Part shown: piece by piece, positions 11,801 through 20,984 of the stretch | How the letters are laid out: each line of letters opens with the position of its first letter | How positions within the stretch are numbered: the stretch's first letter is position 1 | Source: Lithodes maja | Taxonomy: Eukaryota; Arthropoda; Malacostraca; Decapoda; Lithodidae | Length of the DNA: 64,000 bases | Direction: 5' to 3' | Assembly: GCA_037953745.1 (NCBI GenBank) | Contig: JBAKBP010001606.1 | Location: 33,271-97,270, forward strand | Notes under the pieces: generated by a model | The model's input: only the letters and a program-made list of their open reading frames with translations | Databases searched by the model: none | What the model was told of the DNA's origin: nothing | Made by a program: the position numbers and the translations under genes

Positions 11801-12736
11801 TCTTCTGCGTATCACCCGGAGAGTCAAGGGGTGTTGGAGAGGTGGCACGCCACGCTGAAAAGCATGCTTCGATGTTACTGCGCAGAGAACGGAAAGGATT
11901 GGGACCTCGGTCTGCCGTATGTTTTCTTCGCGGCAAGAGAAGTACCTGGAGAGAGTCTCGGTTTCAGTCCGAATGAGCTTGTTTTCGGGCATCAGGTGAG
12001 GGGCCCTCTCCACATGGTGAAGGAGATTTGGGAGGGTACCGCTAAGCCATGTTCTATGTTGAGATACGTCCTCGAGAGCAGAGAGAGAATGCTTAGAAGT
12101 CTAGAGCTGGCCGGGCGTAATTTGGTGAGTTCGCAGGCCCGTATGAAGGACAGGTACGATACTAAGGCGAAACTCCGGGAGTTTCAGGTAGGTCAAGAGG
12201 TGTTGGTCCTGTTGCCTTTGTCAGGTCATCCTCTGGCTGCCAAGTACGCTGGGCCTTATCGGGTGGTGTCAAAGATCTCCGATCTAGATTACCTAGTTGC
12301 CACTCCAGACCGGAAGAAGCGTAACCAACTATGCCACATTAATTTGTTGAAGGAGTATGTGAGGCGCCCACCTGAGTCACTAGCTGTCCCTGTGTTGACC
12401 TGCTGCGGTCATGGTGGAGAAGGAGAGGGGGGCAGCAATGATCAGGTGGATGATAACTGGGATTGTCATGTCTCGGCTGATCAGTGGGCGGGGAATTCGA
12501 GCCAATGTGCGCACGATGCTCTGGCGCACCTGCCGGAGGAACAGCAGGTGGCAGTGCAGCGCCTGTTCGATTCATACCCCACTGTATTTGCCGAGCGCCC
12601 AGGCCTCACTACTCAAGCGGTGCATGATGTCGATGTAGGAGAGCACCCCCCTTCAAGTCGATACCTTATCGGGTGCCACCCATTAAACTCCCAGCGCTCA
12701 GGGATGAGCTGGAGTATATGCTGGCGAGAGGCTTGA
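8855..12736 (+). CDS. gypsy-2 Gag-protease-integrase polyprotein
   Basis: 1293-codon frame. ATG at 8855 sits in a strong context (CACCATGG); the frame is open a few codons upstream. Order of domains: coiled-coil-prone Glu/Lys-rich stretch (about residues 148-204), capsid (222-386) with a SCAN-like segment (326-384; LVLLEQFFK), zinc knuckle CYHCHKKGHFARVC (451-464), aspartic protease with DTGAS (D538), then integrase: HHCC finger about 829-868, catalytic D900, D959 and E995 (D-35-E), and a C-terminal GPY/F-type module (YAGPYRVV, about 1131). The last residues run out of frame before the RT. Packaging, maturation and integration functions follow from these families. Confidence 0.93.
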   Translation: MGDESYHTEGSGNDAGSDGQMPGGLVTSEEAAKKFLEVPITADRLEGISKYGLQCLAPLMGLKAAHGIKKNDLRACVLGVASEVQGGEDARGLLLEPPLHSTPIGTSRMPEFSTFPQADSRWQRGLGSLGGPPIVAPPPRGFTTEMLFQLEMAKMQAEREERLELAKVKQQTDLELARIKAQSEAESTRYCADIDLEKTRVETTGQRLGGGNCGHDQSLSHLLKLVPVFDESGVTKFFMRFEKKCQEHQWPGEKWAALVSSRLVGKGLRAYDALPIESCIIYEELKEAVLRAYELQPETYRLKFRGVIKGRESTFLEHARELSDAFGNWLRSEKATTFDDIKQLVLLEQFFKCTGGDLTLNLKEKQPKTLQEAAEMADHRLSLIRGCGSAQRSEAGNKGRDAPPPRVSDIPYANKYKSHDTKTDHKTSTVPFKKGPGPSQYQGKPKGELECYHCHKKGHFARVCPSKPPTAAVSLACNIGVSPKSSEFARGSSSKAEAQPMQKHLGGSNPARDVFCDHRGRGCVMWAGCKHGVEVLRDTGASQTLMKNLTGYPINAARVVVVQGINATRSYPLVRLELEVDGVARELDVGIVEKLPVEGVDLLLGNDFAMPASEVLPLVVAERPADVSREEQEWVERCQTQPMACVVTRARAVKVSQPSPPSSDQRRNDQQEEAKGGVGFKSFDSAALLGDSVLAPLLNSGVAPGPVIESDEAGNDETPRQQRYVHRERQREQPSIGEGHALLREQLDRLAPSDIRRLQLEDPELQTYANGAVELDEDGDAQPGDFFYLEGILYRRFQDPKRSWQEGSGVVNQLVVPRECRDSLLRLAHDVPLAGHLGVRKTVAALEKLFWWPGLKGQVVTWIAMCHTCQRVGKPNQTIPRAPLHPIPVSGPPFSKVIIDMVGPLPPTSAGNKFLLTIMDVATRYPDAYPMKNGTAKTVVRNLLLYCSRYGYPQEVQSDQGSNFTSNLFKQTMIQHGISTVVSSAYHPESQGVLERWHATLKSMLRCYCAENGKDWDLGLPYVFFAAREVPGESLGFSPNELVFGHQVRGPLHMVKEIWEGTAKPCSMLRYVLESRERMLRSLELAGRNLVSSQARMKDRYDTKAKLREFQVGQEVLVLLPLSGHPLAAKYAGPYRVVSKISDLDYLVATPDRKKRNQLCHINLLKEYVRRPPESLAVPVLTCCGHGGEGEGGSNDQVDDNWDCHVSADQWAGNSSQCAHDALAHLPEEQQVAVQRLFDSYPTVFAERPGLTTQAVHDVDVGEHPPSSRYLIGCHPLNSQRSGMSWSICWREA
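12646..12652 (+). other. C6 run where the gypsy-2 frame shifts by -1
   Basis: CCCCCCT sits exactly where the gag-protease-integrase frame gives way to the RT frame, and the shift is -1. It fits the X-XXY-YYZ pattern of slippery sites, but gypsy-1 passes the equivalent point in one frame without a C run, so a one-base indel in a homopolymer is more likely than programmed frameshifting. Confidence 0.5.
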
Positions 12737-13914
12737 TCGAGAAGGGGGCAGTACGGTGGACTTCTCCTGTCACTCTGCAGCCCAAACCTGATGGAAAATT
12801 TCGGTTCTGCATTGACTTTAGGCGGTTGAACGGGTTGACCCCCACCAATGCATATCCTCTTCCCCGGGTGGATGACAGTGTGGATAACATCGGGAAAGCA
12901 AGGTACTTGACCAAGGTAGACCTCGTCAAAGGCTACTGGCAAGTACCACTGTCTGAGCGTGCTAAAGAGGTGTGCGGGTTTGTGATGGATGGCAGTACTT
13001 ACCGTTGCAACGTGATGCCATATGGTCTGAAAAATGCACCGGCCACTTTCCAGAGCTTAATGAACGACATCGTAGCAGACATCCCAAACTGTACTGTCTA
13101 CCTTGATGACGTGATCATTTATGACAACGATTTCCAAAGTCACTGTGAGCACATAGAAGCCTTATTTAGTCAACTTAGTAAAGCAGGCTTGGTGGTTAAT
13201 CTGGGCAAGTGTGACTTTGTGCAAGCCACGGTGCAGTATCTGGCGTTTGTGGTTGGGTTAGGGCAGGTGAGCCCGCCCCAACAGAAGATACAGGCTATCG
13301 ACTTGTTCCCCAGGCCGACCACCAAGCGGCAGATCATGAGATTTTTGGGTATGATTGGGTATTACCGCCGCTTTATAAGAGGCTATTCTACTGTGTTAGC
13401 TCCTTTGACAGATCTACTAGCCAAAGATAAAAAGTTCCGCTGGGCACCTGAGTGTGAGCAGGCGTTTCGAATAGTTAAACACCTTTTATGCACTCACCCT
13501 ATCCTCAGGGCCCCGGACTTTGAACGACCATTTCAGTTGGCGACTGATGCCAGCGGAGTAGGGGCTGGTGCCGTACTTTTGCATACAGACGAGGAAGGTC
13601 TTGAGCATCCAGTCACTTTCTTTTCAAAGAAATTTAATTCAGCACAGAAAAACTATTCGGTTGTTGAAAAAGAACTGCTGGCAATCGTGTTAGCGCTCAG
13701 ACACTTTGAGGTCTATGTTCCTGCATATGGGCCAGTCGTGGTAGTGTATACCGACCACCACCCGCTTAAATTCCTCAATCAATTCCACAACCGGAATATG
13801 AGGCTGACCAGATGGTCGCTCATGTTGCAAGAGTACAACTTAGACATTCGCCATATTGCCGGTTGTGAGAATGTGATTGCGGACTGTCTGTCGCGGGTGG
13901 AGGATCCGAGGTAG
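12652..13914 (+). CDS. gypsy-2 reverse transcriptase-RNase H
   Basis: Continues the polyprotein in the -1 frame; there is no independent ATG, the first bases shown follow the C6 run. RT motifs: ARGLIEKGAVRWTSPVTLQP, FCIDFRRLN, TKVDLVKGYWQVPL (catalytic D), MPYGLKNAPATF, VYLDDVIIY (catalytic DD at about 13102-13107). Then the tether and RNase H: LATDASGVGAGAVL, VEKELLAIVLAL, VYTDHHPLKFL, and ADCLSRV near the end, with the acidic residues present. RT and RNase H copy the RNA genome into cDNA. Their position after integrase is the Gmr1 order. Confidence 0.93.
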   Translation, partial: FKSIPYRVPPIKLPALRDELEYMLARGLIEKGAVRWTSPVTLQPKPDGKFRFCIDFRRLNGLTPTNAYPLPRVDDSVDNIGKARYLTKVDLVKGYWQVPLSERAKEVCGFVMDGSTYRCNVMPYGLKNAPATFQSLMNDIVADIPNCTVYLDDVIIYDNDFQSHCEHIEALFSQLSKAGLVVNLGKCDFVQATVQYLAFVVGLGQVSPPQQKIQAIDLFPRPTTKRQIMRFLGMIGYYRRFIRGYSTVLAPLTDLLAKDKKFRWAPECEQAFRIVKHLLCTHPILRAPDFERPFQLATDASGVGAGAVLLHTDEEGLEHPVTFFSKKFNSAQKNYSVVEKELLAIVLALRHFEVYVPAYGPVVVVYTDHHPLKFLNQFHNRNMRLTRWSLMLQEYNLDIRHIAGCENVIADCLSRVEDPR

Positions 13915-14418
13915 GCTACCACAGTATGTTGGTATAGCCTCCTGTCTTGGCTCGTGGTGTATTTTTGCGCTGGTGCTTGTTGGCTCGCGTGTGTAGCATC
14001 AGCGTAGGGTCACAGGGCAGGAGTTGTTGGCTTTGATTAGAAGAAAATTAGGCTACATCTCTAGTAGCCGCCAAAAACAACATTAAAATAAAATATGAAA
14101 AATCACATAAAAACTCTTTCTTTTGATAATTAATTGTAAGTTGCCTATGTTATAGCTAAAGTCCTAAGTTGAACCTGTCTTTCACTCAGGAGGCTGGGTT
14201 CTGTGAAGCTCGCTCTGGGAGCATAGCAGGTTAAAATTATACTATTATGTTTGGGAGGGGTTATAAGATTTTCTTTATGTTGATATGTTGTTTTATGTAA
14301 GATTGAGCTTTGCATTTCATTTCTGGCGGAGTGGCTATGTGTGACGGGTCTTGTCGGCATTCTGCCTTGTCAGATATCGTGCTCGCCTAATGTTGAGCGT
14401 CCTATATCTTGGGCGGGG
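13915..14418 (+). other. gypsy-2 3' untranslated region and polypurine tract
   Basis: Non-coding. A block around GCGTAGGGTCACAGGGCAGGA (14003-14023) is also found in gypsy-1 near 18726-18748, so it is conserved between the copies. GGGCGGGG (14411-14418) abuts the 3' LTR and is the likely plus-strand primer (polypurine tract), though short and with one C. Confidence 0.6.
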
Positions 14419-16217
14419 TGTGACGCCTGCCAGCGTTGGCAGAATCGCCTCCCGGTAGCCACTAGCACTCGCCAGGGCAGTGAAATGGGCTACAGTCTGT
14501 CTACAATGTTGTACTTTCTTTCTTGTGCATCGTCATGTCACAGGCAGGGTAGAAGTGGTCTTTGTTTTCGCCTGTGACAATGCATTGTATTTTATATCAT
14601 GAGTTGAACATAAGATGCATTGTAGTGAAGGAGAGAGAGAGAGCGAGCGAGCAGGGTGGGGGAGGTGAGTGTTGCTTTTCCTCCTCCTCCCTCCTCCCTC
14701 CCGGAGGAGTTGCTCGCCCGCGTGGTCTTTTCTCTCGGTTTTGATTGGCTGGTGGTTCCTGGCGCCTTCTGCAGGCCTGCTGCCGGGTGACGTAGCGGCC
14801 TGTGATTGGCTGACCACCGTGCCTTTGTGTGGGATCCTGGAGGGGTCCAGAGCAGCTATTCTCCTCAGAGCTTGCCTGACCCGCGTATTGCCTACATCCT
14901 TTGCAATTCTGTCCCCCATACTCGCTACTTTGCATACTATTTCTCTCTCTCGACTTCTCCTTTCTCATTCTCTAATCTTTATTAAACTCAACATCCCTTC
15001 TGGTTTCAGCATAGACGTTCACCGTCGACCAGTCGTATTGTACGCGAAGCTCTCAGATATTTCCATGTATTGGGTTAAGGAGGTATTATGCTTTATTGAG
15101 GTTTAGAGAGACAGACTTTTCCATATGTGTCCTCTCTCGGGAAGGTTGTAGACTGGTATATGTCTCCCTTGCAAGGTGTTGAGTGATTCTGCTTGGTTAT
15201 CTAAAGCTAGACTAGGGGTAAGGTTACTGTGTCGTTGTCTCCGATGTGTGCAGTGTTAGCTAAGCTCTGCACGACATCGACAGGTACTGTGGGAGCCTAA
15301 GTTGTCTTCGGGTTGGGTTACTTTGCGAGCACAGCGCTGTGGTGTGAGGGGGCCATAGCCTATCCCTCACAACATAGTGCTGCCTCTTTGTGTTGACTTC
15401 TGAGGGATCGCCAGGATAGAGCTAGGTACTAGAGACCTAGATTTATCAAGAGAGCATCCCCGTCATATAACGTAATCTTCATTATACCACCCTCGGACAA
15501 CGTTAGGCTACGAGCCGCATGCTCGCCCATTGTTGCCCTGCCTTGATACCCCAGATAGACTTTATTAACTGAGCAGACACTGGTTAGAGATAAGCCCCAT
15601 TATTATATGTATGCAGCATTAATATTCACTGCACTTTTGAGCCGAGGTTGTTGTTGAGTTGCACAACCCGAGTAGGCTGTTGCGTTGTGTCACAAAGCAT
15701 TTCTTTAGTTGTCGAGCATTACTACCTTTGCGCAGTCTTTATTATTCGCCTGCCTATTATTACTATATGTCCTAGCATTTATTGTGACCCGTATTCTGCA
15801 TTATAATTGTTCAAGATTCTTTACGAACATCTTCCCAGCATCAGACTTATTTCAGAAGTTTCCAGTTGATGTTGCAGGACTAGCATTGCACTTTCTTTAA
15901 TACAGGAGTGCCAGTTATTTGAGTATCTACCGTAACGTTAATTAATCACGTTAACTATCTTTTCTTTGTGTAACATAATCGAGCAATCTTTTACTGTTTG
16001 AGAATAGGCTGTTTCATTGAGCGTCAGCCTAGTGTGTGTGCACCAGTTACCGAGTCATAGGATACCTCGTTGTCCAGGCACGACTCAGGGCGGTAATGGT
16101 GTTTTGTTTTCCAGTGTTTAAGGCAGGGGTTGGATCTAGTGTTACCGTTGTTGCTTTTTGCCATTATCTAGTCCAATGTTGAAGAGCCCTGTGTCTTTGA
16201 GAACCTGGATCGTAACA
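14419..16217 (+). repeat. gypsy-2 3' LTR (unoccupied for the MITE)
   Basis: 1799 bp, TGTGACG...GTAACA, about 20 differences from the 5' LTR by eye. It carries the empty TTAA site at 16118-16121 where the 5' LTR holds a MITE. GATA at 16218-16221 is the right copy of the target duplication. Confidence 0.93.
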
Positions 16218-16221
16218 GATA

Positions 16222-16497
16222 AAATTGGATAAGCATATGGACGAGAAGGGTTGGGTGTGAAGGGGGATCAGCCGGGTTGGGCCAATCAGCGCTCTGCAGA
16301 CCCCCATAATCCTGCGTTAATCTCTAACCGTTTTGGTAAGATGATCCTCAGGGTATTAGAGTGTTGAGCCTATAATTGGGCTTTGTAATTGAATTGGGGT
16401 TGTGTGGGACAGGGATCTGCCTTGCTTAGGCCAATCGGCTTTCTGCAGACTCCCATTTTCTTATGTTCTTATGTTCTTATGTTCTTATGTTCTTATG
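16222..16497 (+). mobile_element. CR1-like LINE, 3' end
   Basis: Resumes the LINE cut at 6353. The last codons continue in phase to a TGA at 16258-16260, then about 200 bp of 3' UTR with two related GGCCAATC...CTGCAGAC blocks (about 16279-16305 and 16430-16452), then five TTCTTATG repeats (16458-16497). The target duplication follows immediately. Confidence 0.85.
16458..16497 (+). repeat. (TTCTTATG)5, CR1-type 3' tail
   Basis: Five exact 8-bp repeats terminate the LINE. CR1 elements are known to end in short 8-bp repeats rather than poly(A), which supports the clade call. Confidence 0.9.
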
Positions 16498-16549
16498 TAA
16501 CTGCCTTGTCGGAGATACCTTGAGACGAACTGGAAAAGTTGCAGCAAGA

Positions 16550-17705
16550 GGACCCGAGTCTAGGCCTCCTGTTTAAATTAAGAAGGTTGGCACAAATGGT
16601 GGGAAGAACGGTCCAGAGAAGTTTATTGTAGAAGGGTCCTTGTTGTATCGGCAGTGGATGCTGGATACGGACTCAGGCGTGGGGGAGGAGCAGTTGGTGG
16701 TGCCTACCCAGGTCAGGGAGGAGCTGGTTAGGCTATCGCATGAGGCACCACTGGCGGGGCATTTAGGGGTACGTAAGACTACTGATAGGCTACGTTTTCA
16801 TTGTTGGTGGCCTAATATGCATGCATCGGTGACTACTTTTTTTATGTCATGTCATATTTGTCAGGTAATTGGAAAACCCAACCAAGGAATACCCGTGGCA
16901 CCTTTGATCCCCATACCTGCAGTTGAACCGTCATTTACTTGTGTCTTAATTAACATGGTCGGTCCCTTACCACCCACCAGTTCGGGATATAAATACTTGC
17001 TTACTTTGATGGATGCCACAACAAGATACCCGGTGGCTATTCCGGTTAGCAGCATGAACGCGAAGGTTGTTCTCAAACACCTTCTGCATTTCTTCACTAG
17101 ATTTTGTTTGCCACATCAAATTCAGTCTGACAGAGGGGTTAATTTTACATCAAATATATTTAAGCAAACCCTCTCAGAGTAAGGTATAAAGCATGTGATG
17201 TCAAGCGTGTAACATCCACAATCATAGGGAGCTCTCGAGCGTTTTCACCAGACCTTGAAGAGTATGCTGCGTAAATTTTGCTTCCAGCATGAGCGGGATT
17301 GGGACACCGCTTTACCTTATGTTCCATTTTGCTATTCGTAATGTCCCTTCAGAGTCCTTGGGACTCTCACCCAATTCCCTTGTGTTTGGTCATCGTGTCA
17401 GGGGGCCCCTGGATGTGGTGAAGGATGCCTGGGAGAGTGATGTGGCAGGCTGCCCTATGCCTCTGCTCGAGTATGTGCAGAATACTCGGGAGAGGTTGCA
17501 GACTGCCCTGCAGCTTGCTAAGGAGCATCAAGTGGCAGCACAGAGCAAGATGAAATACCATTATGATAAGCAGGCTAAATCTAGGGCGTTCAAGGTGGGC
17601 GACGAGGTTCTAGCACTGTTGCCAGTTCAGGGTCGACCCTTAGCCGCTAAGTTTTGTGGTCCATATAAGGTCATTAAGCAGATTGGTGAGGTTGACTCTG
17701 AATAG
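16550..17705 (+). pseudogene. gypsy-1 integrase, broken
   Basis: Integrase remnant. HHCC finger: LSHEAPLAGHLGVRK ... MSCHICQ (about 16730-16865). In the core, the first catalytic Asp is replaced by Asn (VLINMVGPLP against VIIDMVGPLP in gypsy-2); the second Asp is kept in QSDRGVNF. A stop at 17180-17182 and a shift separate the catalytic Glu region. The C-terminal part (17289-17705) includes KFCGPYKVI, the GPY/F-type module. Inactive on several counts. Confidence 0.85.
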
Positions 17706-18640
17706 ATACGCCTGACCGTGGCAAAGCCTCCCAATTCTGACATATTAATATGTTAAAGCCCCGCCATAGACCGACTACTTCTGGCCATGGCGCTGATGGA
17801 GGTGATGCTGCGCAGGCAGGTGTAGCCGCAAGGAATGCGGGGATGCGCATGTCTGGTATCGGAGGGGAAGCCTTAGTACTTGAGAATTATGGGAGTAACT
17901 GCACAGGTGGTATAGATTGTCCTTCTCATGACCTGGCTGTATTAGTGGCAGAAGAGAAGAAGGAGGGACACTATTTAGAGGCTGCGGTCCCGGCTAGGTT
18001 GTGGGAGGGTAATGGGTATGTAGCTCTTCGAGACAAGTTGAAACCTCTTGTTCCTAAGCGCCAAGAGGAGTTGTTTACTAGGCTGTGGCAGTACTCCCGC
18101 ATGTTTGGCGATTATCCAGGCCTGACGTCCGGGGCGGTACCCGACATAGAGGTTGGAGACAATACAACGCTCAAGTTGGCCCCCTACCGTATAAATCCTG
18201 CTCGGCAGCCTGCCTTAACAGCAGAGCTGGACTACATGTTGAGAAGGGCTTGGTGAAGAAGGGATATAGTACGTGGTCTTCGCCTGTGACTTTACAACCT
18301 AAACCGAATGGCAAGATCTGTTTTTGTGCTGATTTCAGGGGGTTCAATGCATTATCCCAGACAGACGCCTATCCATTACCCAGAGTTGATGACTCCATAG
18401 ACCGCATTGGGGCTGCCACGTTTATGACTAAGGTGGAGTTAGTGAAAGGTTATTGGCAGGTCCCGTTGCCTTAGAGAGCGAAGAAAATTGCCAGTTTTGT
18501 GGTGGACTTGGCAGTTTATCAGTGTCAGGTGATGTTTTGCTGCCGGAACACAGTTTGGATGTGTGGCATGGTAAAGGCACTGATAATGTTATGGCTGATT
18601 GTTTGTCACGGGAGGGTATGTTGTACGGAGAACCCTTGCC
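17706..18640 (+). pseudogene. gypsy-1 linker, RT N-terminus and RNase H stub
   Basis: The frame 17750-18256 carries the linker and the RT approach (KLAPYRINPA) with no C-run frameshift at the site where gypsy-2 shifts. A frameshift near 18245 leads into WSSPVTLQPKPNGK, FCADFRGFNAL and TKVELVKGYWQVPL (catalytic D of motif A changed to E), up to a TAG at 18472-18474. The next recognisable codons are the RNase H end (MADCLSR, about 18590-18610), so an internal deletion removed the YxDD region. Confidence 0.8.
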
Positions 18641-18770
18641 GGTCAGTCAGTTTTGGTGTAGCTTCTTACTTTGGTTTGATTTGCATGTTTACGTCTGGTG
18701 CTTGTTAGTTGCCGAATGTAGCCCAGCGTAGGGTCATAAAGTAGGAGTTGCTGTGTTTCTGTATAGAAGA

Positions 18771-19425
18771 AAATATTTAAATACAAAAATATAAAAACTA
18801 TAAAAAATACTAGAAAAAAGACTGTAGTTGTGTATGTATTGTAGTGTCATTGAAGTATAGGCAGTCTGTTGTTTCAAGATGCACAAACAGACTCCCCCTG
18901 GGAGTGAGGGTGTCACTTCCAACTGAACTTTTATCTATTTCAGTTGTAAGTGTTGTTTTAGTTTGCATGTAGCCTATGTGTTGGGGGAGAGACCAGCTGC
19001 CTTTTCCTTATTTTTTTCTTCCCTTTGTTCGCACGTGAGAGCGTGTTGTCAGTGTGGCGCCCTACAGTAACATTGCCGTTCGGCTAGGAGTATAATTATT
19101 TAGATTGTTTAACCCTGTTGGGATTATTCTCAGTTTTTCATAAGTTTCCCAATGATGTCTTATGTTTGTTTGATTACTCCTGTGTTATTAGTGAGAGCAC
19201 AAGTACCTAGTTTAATTATGTAGGTTGGTGGCGCTTGGAGCCCTTCCTTCCCCACGCAGGCCCCAGGACTCCCTCGGCCGCACCAGTAGCTCACTCCCGA
19301 GACAGACATTGTATCGACCACACGCACTGTTCAGTATGTGGTAGGCTTGCTATCTAGATCCCTTAATAACCACATATATTATTTTGTTCCCTATTGTGTA
19401 GTAGCATGGCAAGTCTGGAGTCACT
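18771..19425. other. No gene; possible start of gypsy-1 3' LTR near 19052
   Basis: AT-rich then mixed sequence with no supported frame. TGTGGCGCCCTAC at about 19053 resembles the first bases of the gypsy-2 LTR (TGTGACGCCTGCC) and lies at about the right distance past pol, so it may open the 3' LTR of gypsy-1. The match fades quickly, so this is weak. Confidence 0.3.
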
Positions 19426-19856
19426 TTAACCCTTAACGAATGGTGACCGTCATATGATGGGCGAGAGATAAATGGACAATCCCGCGGTACCCGTCATATG
19501 ACGGGCGGCATTCTGAGCACATTAGGGGCTCTGAGAGAGAGTATGTGCGTTGGGAGAACGATAGGCGGGGTCTGACTGCTCGGCACCACCACTGGGCCGG
19601 TTCTATGACCACCGCCCCCTCCCTACACACACACGGCCTTGCGATATAAGGAAAACACTGAGGAAATTATCTTATTTAGGGTAATTTCACCTCCGGTTGT
19701 GCGATCGCTACAGGATAATCCGTGGTCATACAAGGATGATTCAGGTGTCATTGGAAAGCTCTATTATCGCCCTTTCACGGATACATAATTGAATTACGCT
19801 CTGGCTCTTGTTTATGCATGAAAAAGAGCATGGAATGAAGCTCGTTTTCCGTAAAT

Positions 19857-20207
19857 TATAGGTTTGAGTCCCTAAGGGAAGAAGGAAAGCCTAATATTTA
19901 GTAGTGGCCCCGGAATCATTGACGATGCCCTAACATTGTTTATGGCCAATCTTTGAACTCAAGCTTGCCTTTCAAACTTCCCGCCCAGGAGAGAACAAAA
20001 TATGATTGCCACGCATCATGAGCAAAACGCTCTAAAAAAAAAAACGCTCACAGACTCGTCCTATATGATGTGGGTACCACTACTAGAAAAAACTATCAAA
20101 AAATAATAGAAAATTAAAAATTAAACTTGATCTAGCCTTGCGCTTCTCATGCGTCTGCTGTCTCCCGCATGCTTCGCCCCGCTCATCGAAGCGATCTCTC
20201 ATCCTTC
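19857..20207. repeat. DIRS left terminal repeat (with unique end extension)
   Basis: The inner approximately 300 bp (from about 19905) is the reverse complement of the right terminal repeat. The outer approximately 50 bp (beginning TTATAGGTTTGAG) is present only at this end and in the internal complementary region. Unequal ends of this kind are normal for DIRS elements. Confidence 0.85.
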
Positions 20208-20272
20208 ACTGATATATCAAGACTTTCAAAATACAGCAGATGAATGGGAAGGGGATGGAAGGGAGGGCCAAA

Positions 20273-20371
20273 ATCGTCAATGATTCCGGGGCCCCTACTA
20301 AATATTAGGTTTTCCTTCTTCCCTTCGAGACTCAAACCTATAATTTATTAGTGGCCCCTTCATCATTGACG
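20273..20371. repeat. DIRS internal complementary region
   Basis: First part up to about 20343 is complementary to the outer left end (19857-19925); the rest is complementary to the outer right end (about 28592-28618). The two meet at ATTTA (20343-20347), that is, the region stores the sequence of the circular junction. In DIRS1 this region is thought to template completion of the circle. Confidence 0.85.
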
Positions 20372-20980
20372 ATGCGCCTGATATCTCAAGTCTGGAGGGG
20401 GACATTCATCAGGAATATCATAACCACTAACAAATTACTAAGGTTTATAAGAGAAACACGTACGAAAAAGATCTTTGTTTAATAATATAAAAATAAGAAA
20501 GATTTTACAGGCAGCGTTTATTAGTTTATTAAAGGTTTGCCTGTTGTGTAGAACCTTTACGTTTGATAGAACAGTAGGATATACACACACATAAACCATA
20601 CATTTAGCTTATGATTAAATAACTAAATCAATATCTTCTCTCGTAGAAAATTTTGATAAATTTTGATAAATTTTGACGGCATATTTAAAAATATTGCCTA
20701 ACAGGTACTCTATTACAAATAGATATGTACAATGCCCTTATAAATAACCTTAAGATTATTGAGCATAAATAAATACTATATTGCCATACATAGAGTATAA
20801 AAAAATAAAAAAAATCCTGACTAGACTTACTTTAGTCTAAGGAATGGGTTATCACATAACCCTAATTCTCATCATAATGTTGTATCACATAGGAGGCAGG
20901 TAGGAGGCCCTAGTTAGGACACTCCCCCCACCCCCCTTTTCTTTGTACAAAAATAGCTTAAAACTAGACTCTCTGCCTTA
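20372..20980. other. DIRS 3' non-coding stretch
   Basis: AT-rich, no supported frame on either strand. It includes a small direct repeat of TTTTGATAAA near 20650 and poly(C)/A-rich tracts near 20925. Confidence 0.5.
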
Positions 20981-20984
20981 ATGC

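Larger units (their letters stand above)
6354..16217 (+). mobile_element. gypsy-2: near-intact Gmr1-type Ty3/gypsy retrotransposon
   Basis: Complete LTR retrotransposon: 5' LTR 6354-8634, primer site from 8637, gag-protease-integrase frame 8855-12736, RT-RNase H frame to 13914, 3' LTR 14419-16217. LTRs begin TGTGACG and end GTAACA. Each LTR is 1799 bp once the 482-bp MITE insertion (element plus one TTAA copy) in the 5' LTR is subtracted. By eye they differ at about 20 positions, mostly transitions, so the insertion is fairly young. Integrase lies upstream of RT, the reverse of ordinary Ty3/gypsy and typical of the Gmr1 group. No env-like frame is seen. Confidence 0.93.
16498..18770 (+). mobile_element. 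gypsy-1, right part: integrase, partial RT, RNase H stub
   Basis: Continuation of gypsy-1 in the same strand. It shows the same order as gypsy-2: integrase 16640-17705, linker, RT from about 18180, then a jump to the RNase H C-terminus near 18540. About 850 bp corresponding to the RT palm to RNase H of gypsy-2 is missing, judged by alignment with 13010-13840. Confidence 0.85.

Noticed and set aside
6354..16217. An endogenous retrovirus with an envelope gene
   Set aside because: No frame between RNase H (13914) and the 3' LTR (14419) is long enough for an envelope, and none has a signal peptide or transmembrane pattern.
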